From positions 1 through 36,077 of IMG/VR virus record IMGVR_UViG_3300028600_000012: a stretch of DNA of 36,077 bases. One strand, written 5' to 3'. The notes under the pieces were generated by a model, which was not told the origin of the DNA, ran no database searches, and saw only the letters and a list, made by a program, of their open reading frames with translations. The stretch is from a virus. Below, one piece after another: positions 5,685 through 13,195 of the stretch (positions within the stretch are counted from its first letter, which is position 1; every line of letters begins with the position of its first letter). Made by a program: the position numbers and the translations under genes.

Positions 5685-6133
5685 GGTATTCCTAGTCTCT
5701 TTCTGAGCCGGATTAAATGTCTAGTAGACATGCCAAGTAGTTTGGACATCTGGGTATTATTGTCTCCCCGAGCGGCTACCACATCGGTGATTACACGCCT
5801 AGCCGCCGCGTCCATCGCGTCCTGGAGTAGCCCATTTCCACCGAGGTCGTTGGCGCACGCAAAACAGGGTGCAGCCGATGTCATTTTGTCAATGAACTCA
5901 ATCAGCCTAGGGCCATGGGTGAAGTACTCACCCCTGACCCGGTACTCATCAAATATGCGATGTAACTCCCCCTCCGCCGCATATCCGCCATGCATTAGCC
6001 CGAGGATCCTATTCCCGTGCCCCTTGATGTTTTCAACACGAAATATCGGGTCAATACTGGCTCCGATCTTGAGCAGTCCATCAATTTCAGCAATGTAGAC
6101 AGCAACCCCACCTCGGTTGTTTGAGCAGTCCAT
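5660..6133 (-). CDS. GIY-YIG-like (T5orf172/MUG113 type) domain fused to Fis-like HTH
   Basis: A 157-residue protein on the minus strand. Residues 11-75 match the T5orf172/MUG113 branch of the GIY-YIG superfamily: VYIAEIDGLLKIGAS with Tyr13 and Lys22-Ile-Gly, Arg32, the E-x2-LH-xIF helix at about 54-61, and GEYF at 68-71. Residues about 112-150 form a Fis-type helix-turn-helix (ITDVVAARGDNNTQMSKLL, STRHLIRLRKRLGI). Known members of this nuclease-like domain are often fused to DNA-binding modules. The protein may nick DNA at the site its HTH recognises or may act only as a regulator. The gap upstream carries two inverted repeats that could be its operators. Its start is at the divergent gap facing the late genes. 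Confidence 0.75.
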   Translation of the reverse strand: MDCSNNRGGVAVYIAEIDGLLKIGASIDPIFRVENIKGHGNRILGLMHGGYAAEGELHRIFDEYRVRGEYFTHGPRLIEFIDKMTSAAPCFACANDLGGNGLLQDAMDAAARRVITDVVAARGDNNTQMSKLLGMSTRHLIRLRKRLGIPWQPKKIA

Positions 6134-6235
6134 GCGCCAATCGTCTCACAGTATGACCTGAAAGTCATACCTAAATTGACGATCCGGCAAGCAGTTTGTC
6201 AATTTGGCACAAAAGCGTGGCAAAATAACCCGGGT
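6134..6235. promoter_or_regulatory. Divergent control region with two inverted repeats
   Basis: Lies between the minus-strand HTH gene and the plus-strand packaging genes. IR1 is 6151-6170 (GTATGAC-CTGAAA-GTCATAC, perfect 7-bp arms). IR2 is 6173-6205 (AAATTGAC...GTCAATTT, perfect 8-bp arms, 17-bp spacer). A TTGACG at 6176 or TTGTCA at 6196 with CAAAAT at 6221 could serve rightward transcription; the spacing is not ideal. IR1 overlaps a possible leftward -10. Confidence 0.6.
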
Positions 6236-6598
6236 ATGGCTGGGGACCGTAAGAGTGCTGTTGATCGCGCCATTGAGGCAGTCGATTCGGCGCAAAATGA
6301 CGCACCAGACCTACAGCTGCACGCCCGCTCACTCCTAACCTTCACCGGACTGGCGAACGCATACGCAAATCTTGCGGAGCGGGCATCCAGTGAGTGTACT
6401 CGAGACGAGTGCGCGGCCATGAACGTCGAAGTCAAGGTCTACAAGGCGTTCGCGGAGATCCAGGCCCAGGTATTCGAGCATGAACTCGACGCACGCGGCA
6501 CCGCGAAACTGCAAGACCTTGAGGACCTGATCACCAGAAGGGATTCGGGTGCTGGGAGCTTCAGCGAGGAAGACGAACTACCGAAGGCAACGAACTGA
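6236..6598 (+). CDS. terS: Probable terminase small subunit (by position)
   Basis: A 120-residue protein from ATG 6236; an in-frame TTG at 6176 lies in the regulatory region and is less likely. The N-terminus is polar (MAGDRKSAVDRAIEAVDSAQND), and most of the rest is helical with acidic Ala/Glu-rich segments (NLAERASSECTRDECAAM, VYKAFAEIQAQVFEHEL). The C-terminus is acidic. It has no obvious HTH, but its position immediately before the large terminase, with a 50-base overlap, makes it the best candidate for the DNA-recognition subunit. Alternative: an unrelated small protein. Confidence 0.45.
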   Translation: MAGDRKSAVDRAIEAVDSAQNDAPDLQLHARSLLTFTGLANAYANLAERASSECTRDECAAMNVEVKVYKAFAEIQAQVFEHELDARGTAKLQDLEDLITRRDSGAGSFSEEDELPKATN

Positions 6599-8207
6599 TG
6601 AGCTTACCAGCCAGGACGGCTCGCGGTTCGTCGATCTCGCTATCGAGATTCGGACTGTTCGCAAATCCGACGAAGGGTCTGTTCTGCGCGGCACCGATTT
6701 ACCGCCGCTCGTCACTATCGCCGAACCCATCCGAATTGGTGGACGCTATGACACCCGGACCCGAACTTTTCACGGCGAACCCGAACGGTGGACCGTTTGG
6801 TACGTCGGCGAACGACAGCGAGAAATCCTGCTCGATCGTGACCCCGAAAAAACTAGAACTCTACTCTACTCGGCAGAAGGCGCGGGGAAAACGTTCTTGA
6901 TGTCTCAATGGCTCATACTACAGGTTATCTTGCTCGCTACGGCGGGTGAGAGTGGTGCTCTAGGCGCAACGGCCCCCACCGAAAAGCGTCTTGGAACCCT
7001 AATAAAGTCGGTCACGGAAATGGTCCCGACCGCACAGGCGAGGGAACCAAGGCCAGGCGCCTGGGGTACCTTTTTCGCGAACGAGAAAGAGCTCAGATTC
7101 TGCACCGGCCACATGATCCAGTTCAGGGCCACTCAGCGCGCATCTGCCGCAGCCGGCTCGCCCGTCCAGGGCTACACCTGGGTTGCCGCAGCCTGTGATG
7201 AGATCCAGGACCAGGTCGAGCAAGGTGCATACCCCGATATCGAAGCCCGTTTACGCGGTGCCAAGACTTCCCGGGTGATGTCGTCCGCAACGGCCAAGGA
7301 CTCGAGCAATTGGCGCGGATGGCGTGACTCACTATCGATCGACTGGAAAATCGACCGACTACAATACACCGAGACCCCATTTGTTCACGACGAGCACTGG
7401 GAGCGTATGCAACGCAACATGTCCGAGCGTGAATGGAAGCGCCGTGGCCTAGCCCTCGATGTAGGCCCTGAGCGCCAAGTCTACACCTCCTGGGAGCGTT
7501 CTGAAAACCTCGTACCAATTCCTCAGATCGGCGCCAAGGACGTTACGGAGCGAGTTTTAGCCCGTTTTGGCCGCAATTTGCACATGTTGATTGGCCACGA
7601 CCCTGGAAGCTTACAAGACGTGTCAGTTATGCTCAAAGCATTCCAAATTCGAGGCGAAGAGCGGCACCGCTGGTATGTCGTTGACGAACTCCGCACAAAG
7701 ACGACCACGAGCGCCGAACACGCCAAGGCACTCCGCGAACACCTCCAGTCAAAGTGGTCTCTGCAGTACGCGGACCACGATGAGCCCAAAGTTTTGCTTA
7801 GGTGCGACCCATACGGCACCACAGATTTAAAAACGGATCGGTCAGTGTATCTGACCTTTAAACAGGCAGGCTTTGACATCCGTTCGGCCGCATTCAAGAA
7901 AGGGAAGGGGAATGGAGTAATCCCCAAAGAGGCAGGCATTGAAATGGTCAACTCTCTTCTCTGTAATGCGAATCGAGACCGCCGTCTCTTCGTTGCAGTC
8001 AACGAAAGGAAACAGCCATGCGCCCCACTCTTGGTTGAATCCCTAGAGCTGAGTGAGCGCGACGAGGCAGGTAAGGCGGAGACTCAGAAGAAATCCAACA
8101 AAGGGCCCGGGGGAGACCTCAGCGACTTCCCTGCGGCCCTGCGTTACGCGCTCTGGCAGGTTGAGCGCGTCCGTGGATCAACTGGTGCTGGGATGGTACT
8201 CGTATGA
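6549..8207 (+). CDS. terL: Terminase large subunit
   Basis: A 552-residue packaging motor. No ATG precedes the catalytic core, and GTG 6549 has an AGAAGG Shine-Dalgarno at the right distance, so that start is chosen although it overlaps the previous gene. The ATPase half shows Walker A SAEGAGKT (about 108-115), Walker B VAAACDE (about 212-218, Asp-Glu) and the coupling motif SSATAK (about 245-250). The RNase-H-like nuclease half shows Asp351 in IGHDPGS, Asp420 in LRCDPYG and a late Asp pair in GGDLSDFPAALRY. It cuts and pumps genome DNA into the prohead with the portal. The stop overlaps the portal start (ATGA). Confidence 0.93.
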   Translation: MLGASARKTNYRRQRTDELTSQDGSRFVDLAIEIRTVRKSDEGSVLRGTDLPPLVTIAEPIRIGGRYDTRTRTFHGEPERWTVWYVGERQREILLDRDPEKTRTLLYSAEGAGKTFLMSQWLILQVILLATAGESGALGATAPTEKRLGTLIKSVTEMVPTAQAREPRPGAWGTFFANEKELRFCTGHMIQFRATQRASAAAGSPVQGYTWVAAACDEIQDQVEQGAYPDIEARLRGAKTSRVMSSATAKDSSNWRGWRDSLSIDWKIDRLQYTETPFVHDEHWERMQRNMSEREWKRRGLALDVGPERQVYTSWERSENLVPIPQIGAKDVTERVLARFGRNLHMLIGHDPGSLQDVSVMLKAFQIRGEERHRWYVVDELRTKTTTSAEHAKALREHLQSKWSLQYADHDEPKVLLRCDPYGTTDLKTDRSVYLTFKQAGFDIRSAAFKKGKGNGVIPKEAGIEMVNSLLCNANRDRRLFVAVNERKQPCAPLLVESLELSERDEAGKAETQKKSNKGPGGDLSDFPAALRYALWQVERVRGSTGAGMVLV

Positions 8208-9715
8208 AACTGAACGAGATCATGGGCACTCTTCCAAGTGGGACAGTTAGCCCACTGACGGACGACGCAATGGCTAAGGCACTACGCGAAAGCTACGTGT
8301 TCAACGACGCCGAGAAGAAGCGCCGAGCCAAGATGCGCGACCGCATCGATCTCTACAACGGAAACGGCAAGCGGCTCATCGATGCGATGGTTAACGATAT
8401 TTTCAAGAACGCAAAGGTCCGCGAGCTCCGTAAGAAATTCGTTGAACTCGCGATGTTCCAGAACCTAACCCGGCGCATTGTTCGCGAGATCTCTAGTGTG
8501 TACGCAGAGCCAGCAACACGACTGGTCAAGTCTACGCGGATGAACGCGAACTACCGACGGCTGCAGCAAGACATGCGCCTAGATCGTCGGATGCGAGTCG
8601 CAAATCAAATGCTCAACCTCTGCAACGAGGTGGTGGTCTGGTTCGACATCAGGCAAGACAAACCGATTCTTCGCATCGTCACTCCAGACAACTTCTGGGC
8701 CGTATGCCACCCCAACGACCCCACGCACTGTGTTGCCCTAATTTTCGATCGTGCTCCAACTGACAGGATGGTGGACAGTGAAACCACGCCCCACTATCAG
8801 GTTGTGACCGACACCGAGACCTTCAGCTTAAACTCTCGAGGGCGTCTACTCAGCAGCACGCGGAAAGACCACGGCCTTACGCAGATGCCAATGCAGTTGG
8901 TGCACCGCACTGAGCCGACCACCTCACTGCTCGATCCTCATGGTGGAGACGACATCATCTCTGGCCACATGGCGCTCGCACTTGTCAACACCATGATGCT
9001 CAAGCATCAAAAGAGCGGCACAAAACAAGCGTATGCCGCCGGTGACCTCGGCGACATGCCCCAGTCGCAGCCGATGGACGAAGAACACCTTCTGCAAGCA
9101 CCAGAGGGGGTCTCACTGAGCACTCTCGATCTTGGGGCAGACCCAGACAGCTACATCAAGGCCGCGCGGTCGATCATCAAGCAACTCGCCGCGAACTACG
9201 GAATCCCTGAAAGTGTGTTTGACCTCAGCTACCAGGCAACGTCTGGCTACGAGATCGAGCTCAAGCGCACCGGCCTGCGAGAAGTTCGCAGAGACCAAAT
9301 TCTAGACTGGCGCCCAGTTGAGCGCGACTTGGCCAAGATCATGGTCGAAGTTCTCGCAGAAGCAGAATCCGAGTACGCGTTCAACATCGCCGGCTGGTCG
9401 ATCAACTTCGGCGAGGTTGAGACACCACAGGACCCAATGCAGATGCTTATCTATTGGGAAAAGCGCCGCCAGATGGGTCTCATGAACTCGATCGAGATGC
9501 TGATCCAGCTCAATCCCGAGATGGACGAGAAACAGGCCGAAGAACAACTCATCGCCAACGCACTCGTCGAAGCAAAGCGCGTTGAACTCTATCGCGCACT
9601 GAATATTTCCCCGACCACGCCCGCAGACGGCAGTGACCGGGAAGAAGACTCCAACTCTGAGGAATCAGAGGTCGCATCGCCTAGCGAACAAAGGGCGGAT
9701 CAGGAACCCAACTGA
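8204..9715 (+). CDS. Portal protein
   Basis: A 503-residue protein starting at ATGA with the terminase. Portal-like features are an early helical region, the segment FWAVCHPNDPTHCVALIFDR, a central polar loop and the long C-terminal helix around YQATSGYEIELKRTGLREV, followed by RDLAKIMVEVL. The last 40 residues are acidic and low in complexity (DGSDREEDSNSEESE). The length is normal for a siphovirus portal. It forms the dodecameric ring at one head vertex and docks the terminase. Position between terminase and scaffold supports the call. Confidence 0.88.
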   Translation: MKLNEIMGTLPSGTVSPLTDDAMAKALRESYVFNDAEKKRRAKMRDRIDLYNGNGKRLIDAMVNDIFKNAKVRELRKKFVELAMFQNLTRRIVREISSVYAEPATRLVKSTRMNANYRRLQQDMRLDRRMRVANQMLNLCNEVVVWFDIRQDKPILRIVTPDNFWAVCHPNDPTHCVALIFDRAPTDRMVDSETTPHYQVVTDTETFSLNSRGRLLSSTRKDHGLTQMPMQLVHRTEPTTSLLDPHGGDDIISGHMALALVNTMMLKHQKSGTKQAYAAGDLGDMPQSQPMDEEHLLQAPEGVSLSTLDLGADPDSYIKAARSIIKQLAANYGIPESVFDLSYQATSGYEIELKRTGLREVRRDQILDWRPVERDLAKIMVEVLAEAESEYAFNIAGWSINFGEVETPQDPMQMLIYWEKRRQMGLMNSIEMLIQLNPEMDEKQAEEQLIANALVEAKRVELYRALNISPTTPADGSDREEDSNSEESEVASPSEQRADQEPN

Positions 9716-9726
9716 AACAGGGACGC

Positions 9727-10371
9727 ATGAGCGAAGAAAACAAAAAGCAGCCAGAAGACCAGGAACCAACCGAGCTAGTCGAAAGGGAATCCGAACAGGA
9801 AACCCAACAACCAGCACTGGAGCCAACGTTCACACAAGCGCAGTTCAACGCTGCGGTGGGCAAGGCGAAGGCGCAAGCAAAGCGACAGGCAAAGAAAGAG
9901 TTTGAGGCCCAGATGGCACAACCAAAATCAAACGAAGAGAACACCAGCAGCACCGAGCAGGTATCTGATCCTCGTATCGACGGAATCGCAGACCAGCTAG
10001 CGACACTTCTCGCAGCACAATCTGCAAACGCGTTCGCGTCCGAGGTGGCGGGGGTCCAATTGACCGCAGCCGAGACAACTGCCGCACAGCTGATGTACAA
10101 GCACAACCCCGAGGGATTCCAAGCATTCATGGCCGAGAAACGCCAAGTGGATGAGCCACCGCAGAAGAAAGGGCCCGGATTTAAGGGCCTCGATGCTCCC
10201 AACCCCATCGCTACCGTAGATCGCCAGACCGATCCAAAGAGCTGGAGCCAGGAAGACATCGCTGTGATGCGCAAAGACGGAACCTTCCTTAAGCGGATTA
10301 ACGAATACCGAGCAGAACTGCCCGGTGGTGCTGGTGGGCTCTTCCCGGCCAAGAACCCAATGAAAGGGTAG
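9727..10371 (+). CDS. Head scaffolding protein
   Basis: A 214-residue, highly charged protein directly between portal and coat genes. The N-terminus is rich in Glu and Gln (MSEENKKQPEDQEPTE), followed by a Lys/Ala helix (VGKAKAQAKRQAKKEFEAQ), a helical core and a basic, Gly/Pro-rich end. Composition, length and position are those of scaffolds that assemble the prohead and then leave or are cleaved. No protease motif is seen here, so the scaffold is probably released rather than self-cleaved. Motif evidence is limited; the call rests mostly on order. Confidence 0.8.
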   Translation: MSEENKKQPEDQEPTELVERESEQETQQPALEPTFTQAQFNAAVGKAKAQAKRQAKKEFEAQMAQPKSNEENTSSTEQVSDPRIDGIADQLATLLAAQSANAFASEVAGVQLTAAETTAAQLMYKHNPEGFQAFMAEKRQVDEPPQKKGPGFKGLDAPNPIATVDRQTDPKSWSQEDIAVMRKDGTFLKRINEYRAELPGGAGGLFPAKNPMKG

Positions 10372-10389
10372 GCCAGAAAGTAAAAGCAA

Positions 10390-11262
10390 ATGGCTTCTTC
10401 TACCACTACAACTCTGACCGAGCTCGTCAACAGCGAGTTCATCAACCCTGCGATCCTTGACTACGCGCACGACTACGCAGTTGCTGCTCCGTACCTCAAC
10501 TGGCAGGACCTCCGAGGCAAGGGCACCAACGTCGGCAGCTTTGTTCGCAGCGTATTGGACACTGCAACCAAGCCAACCAACGAGGTGACCGAACTCGCAT
10601 CCGAAGCATTCGAGACAACTGATGTCCAGTTGACCGGTGTTGAGGTCGGCGTCCGTCGCGATGTCACCGACGCCGCTCTCGAGGAGACTATCCTTGGCGC
10701 GCAGATCTTCGACTTGCTCTCCAAAGACGCGGGCGTCCTCTTGGGAATCTCCCTAGACAACGACATCGCCGCACTCTTCGGGTCTATCACGGCATCTGTT
10801 GGCGCAACTGGTGTCAACCTTTCGATCGCCAACATGGTCGAGGCGCAGGCACAGATCCGCATCAACGGTATGCGCGGACAGCTTGTCTACATCCTTGACG
10901 ACCAGCAGGCCAGCGACTACCAGGCCGCTCAGGCTGCCGCTACTTCTACAACCGTAAACGACTTCTTCTCTGTCGCGAACGGAATTGACAGCGGATACCT
11001 GGGCACCTTCATGGGTGCTCCGGTCTGGCAGACAGGTCTCTGTGACACTGCTAACGCTGGAGCCGATGTGGCTGGCGCTTGCTTCATCCGAGGTGATGTC
11101 AGCAAGAGCAACAGCTGGGCAGGCGGAGTTATGACCCGCGATGTACGCAGCGAACTACAACGAGACGCATCGCTTCGGAGCACGGAATTTGTCGTGACCG
11201 CAAAGTGGGGCGTGGGCCAGGTTGCCGACGAGGCAGGCTGCTCGATCATCACAGACGCATAA
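10390..11262 (+). CDS. Major capsid protein
   Basis: A 290-residue coat protein after the scaffold gene. The start reads MASSTTTTLTELVNSEF, and the protein has the layout of HK97-fold coats of this size: an extended N-arm, an E-loop-like region (VGSFVRSVLDTATKPTNEV), a spine helix (ANMVEAQAQIRINGMRG), a beta strand (QLVYILDDQQASDYQ) and a final A-domain segment (FVVTAKWGVGQVADEAGCSI). No protease domain is fused. It forms the icosahedral shell. It is followed by a strong hairpin, which fits separate, high expression. Confidence 0.88.
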   Translation: MASSTTTTLTELVNSEFINPAILDYAHDYAVAAPYLNWQDLRGKGTNVGSFVRSVLDTATKPTNEVTELASEAFETTDVQLTGVEVGVRRDVTDAALEETILGAQIFDLLSKDAGVLLGISLDNDIAALFGSITASVGATGVNLSIANMVEAQAQIRINGMRGQLVYILDDQQASDYQAAQAAATSTTVNDFFSVANGIDSGYLGTFMGAPVWQTGLCDTANAGADVAGACFIRGDVSKSNSWAGGVMTRDVRSELQRDASLRSTEFVVTAKWGVGQVADEAGCSIITDA

Positions 11263-11268
11263 CCAAGT

Positions 11269-11294
11269 CGGAGGTCTGGGCGACTGGACCTCCG
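11269..11294 (+). terminator. Hairpin after the major capsid gene
   Basis: Perfect 8-bp stem CGGAGGTC (11269-11276) with GACCTCCG (11287-11294) and a 10-base loop, followed by CAACAATTTCT. The tail is only partly T-rich, so it may be an attenuator or an mRNA 3'-end stabiliser rather than a full terminator. Confidence 0.65.
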
Positions 11295-11315
11295 CAACAA
11301 TTTCTAAGGACAAGC

Positions 11316-11756
11316 ATGAGACTAGATCGAAAACAACCGGTGCATTGGTGTGAAGCCAAGCCGGACAAAACCAACCCCATGAAACTGAAGCGCACAGCCA
11401 TCGGACCAGCCGGTCAGGTAGTAGAGGTTTCGCTCGCATGCGGGAAGACGACCACGTCAATGCTTGGCAATAACTACGGCCAACTCATCCAGGCGCAGAA
11501 AGAGGCCAATGGGTGGGTTTGGTACGACAGTTTCGAAGACGACGAGGCTAGGGACGCACTCATCGCCGCACGACGAGAAGCAAAGAGCCTCAAAAACGAG
11601 GACTATGCGAAACTCTTCGAGACCAAACTCGACAAGCTAGCAAAGGTTCTCGAGGCCAGTGCTGTAGGACAACAGCGCCCTGTGCTTACCGATGAGCAAC
11701 TCGCCGCAGCTATGGCCCCAGAGAAACCCGCCCCGAAGACAAAGAAGGCCAAGTGA
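11316..11756 (+). CDS. Structural-region hypothetical protein
   Basis: A 146-residue protein from ATG 11316 with an AAGGA Shine-Dalgarno. The N-terminal half has beta-rich segments (LKRTAIGPAGQVVEVSLACG, WVWYDSFEDDEARDAL) and the C-terminal half is a Lys/Ala/Glu helix ending PEKPAPKTKKAK. It lies immediately after the coat gene, where decoration proteins and head-completion proteins are usual. No family is recognised. Coupled by GTGA to the next gene. Confidence 0.6.
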   Translation: MRLDRKQPVHWCEAKPDKTNPMKLKRTAIGPAGQVVEVSLACGKTTTSMLGNNYGQLIQAQKEANGWVWYDSFEDDEARDALIAARREAKSLKNEDYAKLFETKLDKLAKVLEASAVGQQRPVLTDEQLAAAMAPEKPAPKTKKAK

Positions 11757-12262
11757 GCAAAGTCGATCCAAGATGGGTTCGCGACTCACTGGTTGAGGAC
11801 CTAGTCAAGCCTGCACACGAAGCGGGTAAGCCCGTGGATGTTGCTGCGGGTGAAGACTACATCGTGGGCGTCTTGGAGAAACTCGAGCGCAAGAGATCAG
11901 AGCGCAAAGCAACCCCCGCCAAGACCGAGACCAAAAGCAAGACCGATGACGAGTTCAAACGCCGGACTGGCCGCGAACTTGACCCTAATTGGAAGCCAGA
12001 CACAGGCCGGCAATCGGTAGTGCGACAAGACCAAGTTCGTCTAGTTGGCGAACATCTGCTGGTCCAACGGCTCAGGTGGATTAGACAAAGACCAGAACTG
12101 TTCGCGCAGGTAAAGCACCTGGCAGTAGCGCTCAACTCGGGCAACCAGGCGACACGCGAGAACGCAGCTCAGCAGATGCGCGCATTTATCGCCAAGACAG
12201 ACAAGTGGGCAGGACATCGATGGGATGCGCCCAAGGGTAAGAAACTCATGTTTAGCGGCTAG
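11753..12262 (+). CDS. Structural-region hypothetical protein
   Basis: A 169-residue protein from GTG 11753 (GTGA overlap). It is basic and Lys/Glu-rich in the middle (LERKRSERKATPAKTETKSKTD), with the core RRTGRELDPNWKPDTGR and a C-terminus WAGHRWDAPKGKKLMFSG. The C-terminal half looks helical (LLVQRLRWIRQRPELFAQ). Its place between coat and connector genes suggests a head or neck role, unproven. It ends three bases before the next gene. Confidence 0.55.
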   Translation: MSKVDPRWVRDSLVEDLVKPAHEAGKPVDVAAGEDYIVGVLEKLERKRSERKATPAKTETKSKTDDEFKRRTGRELDPNWKPDTGRQSVVRQDQVRLVGEHLLVQRLRWIRQRPELFAQVKHLAVALNSGNQATRENAAQQMRAFIAKTDKWAGHRWDAPKGKKLMFSG

Positions 12263-12265
12263 ATC

Positions 12266-13195
12266 ATGCAAAACCTCTACTACAACATCACAGGTGAACA
12301 GACGCTCACATGGGACGCCCCAGAAGGCCGTCCTAGCGCTGTCACGAGCGTGACCGTGTACCCGGCTGGAACCGGTGACGATGGCACTGCCGAGGCCGCT
12401 ACGACCGGTGTTGGCACCGTAGAGACGACCCCAGACACAACCTTTGACGCAGCATCTGGCGACGCTCAAAGCGACCCCACCCAACTCAACCTCACGGCAA
12501 CGACTGGGTGCGCGATCGGGCGCAAGTACCTGGCCACGAATGCAGCCGGTGAGACCGAGTTCGTGGAGTGTACCGAGATCAGCTCCGGCGACAGCATCAG
12601 CACCCGCCACCCACTGCGCAACGACTACGCAAGCGGGGACTCCCTCGAAAGCACGCGCATCAGTATCAGCGTGGATGACACCTGGGTCGCAGACTCGACC
12701 AATATCAGCGATGACCTGGACCCAAATTCGGGCTACCGCGTTCGATGGGTCTATGTCGTTGGCGGACTCACGAAGGTCCATGATTCATATTTCAACCTTG
12801 TGCGCTACCAGGCAGGCCACAGTGTCACACCTGAGCAGATGGACGCAAAACGACCAGGATGGCTTGACTCGTTGCCTACCGATCACATCGAAGACCGTGG
12901 TGCCGTGATCGTTGACGATGCCTACTCAGATTTCCGGTTCGACCTCCATCGCAGACGAATCCCAGCCGAGATGTTGCGCAATCGCGATGTGGTCAACCAT
13001 ATGACCATTCTACGAGCTCTTCTAAACCGCTCCGAGGACCGCGCAGTGCGCACCGGCGACGTAGTAGGTTACGAGATCGACCGCGAGAACTACTTCGGGG
13101 CCCTGGATGGCCTGATCCCAGACAAGACCGACATTGCCACAGACAGTGGTGGTGCAGGTGGAAAAGTCGCAGCACTAGGGATCTGGGAGAAGTAA
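12266..13195 (+). CDS. Head-tail connector-region protein
   Basis: A 309-residue protein. The N-terminal about 190 residues are Thr/Ser/Gly-rich beta sequence (SVTVYPAGTGDDG, ISISVDDTWVADSTN), and the C-terminal about 110 are helical (DSLPTDHIEDRGAVIVDDAYSDF, ILRALLNRSEDRAV). The helical end resembles small head-closure or adaptor domains that precede the tail terminator in siphoviruses, here with an extra beta domain at the front. TAATG overlap with the next gene. Assigned by order and composition rather than by a strong motif. Confidence 0.6.
   Translation: MQNLYYNITGEQTLTWDAPEGRPSAVTSVTVYPAGTGDDGTAEAATTGVGTVETTPDTTFDAASGDAQSDPTQLNLTATTGCAIGRKYLATNAAGETEFVECTEISSGDSISTRHPLRNDYASGDSLESTRISISVDDTWVADSTNISDDLDPNSGYRVRWVYVVGGLTKVHDSYFNLVRYQAGHSVTPEQMDAKRPGWLDSLPTDHIEDRGAVIVDDAYSDFRFDLHRRRIPAEMLRNRDVVNHMTILRALLNRSEDRAVRTGDVVGYEIDRENYFGALDGLIPDKTDIATDSGGAGGKVAALGIWEK

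Noticed and set aside
6205-6220. Sigma-54 promoter (TGGCAC then TGGCA)
   Set aside because: The GG and GC elements are off the required 12-base spacing by two bases.
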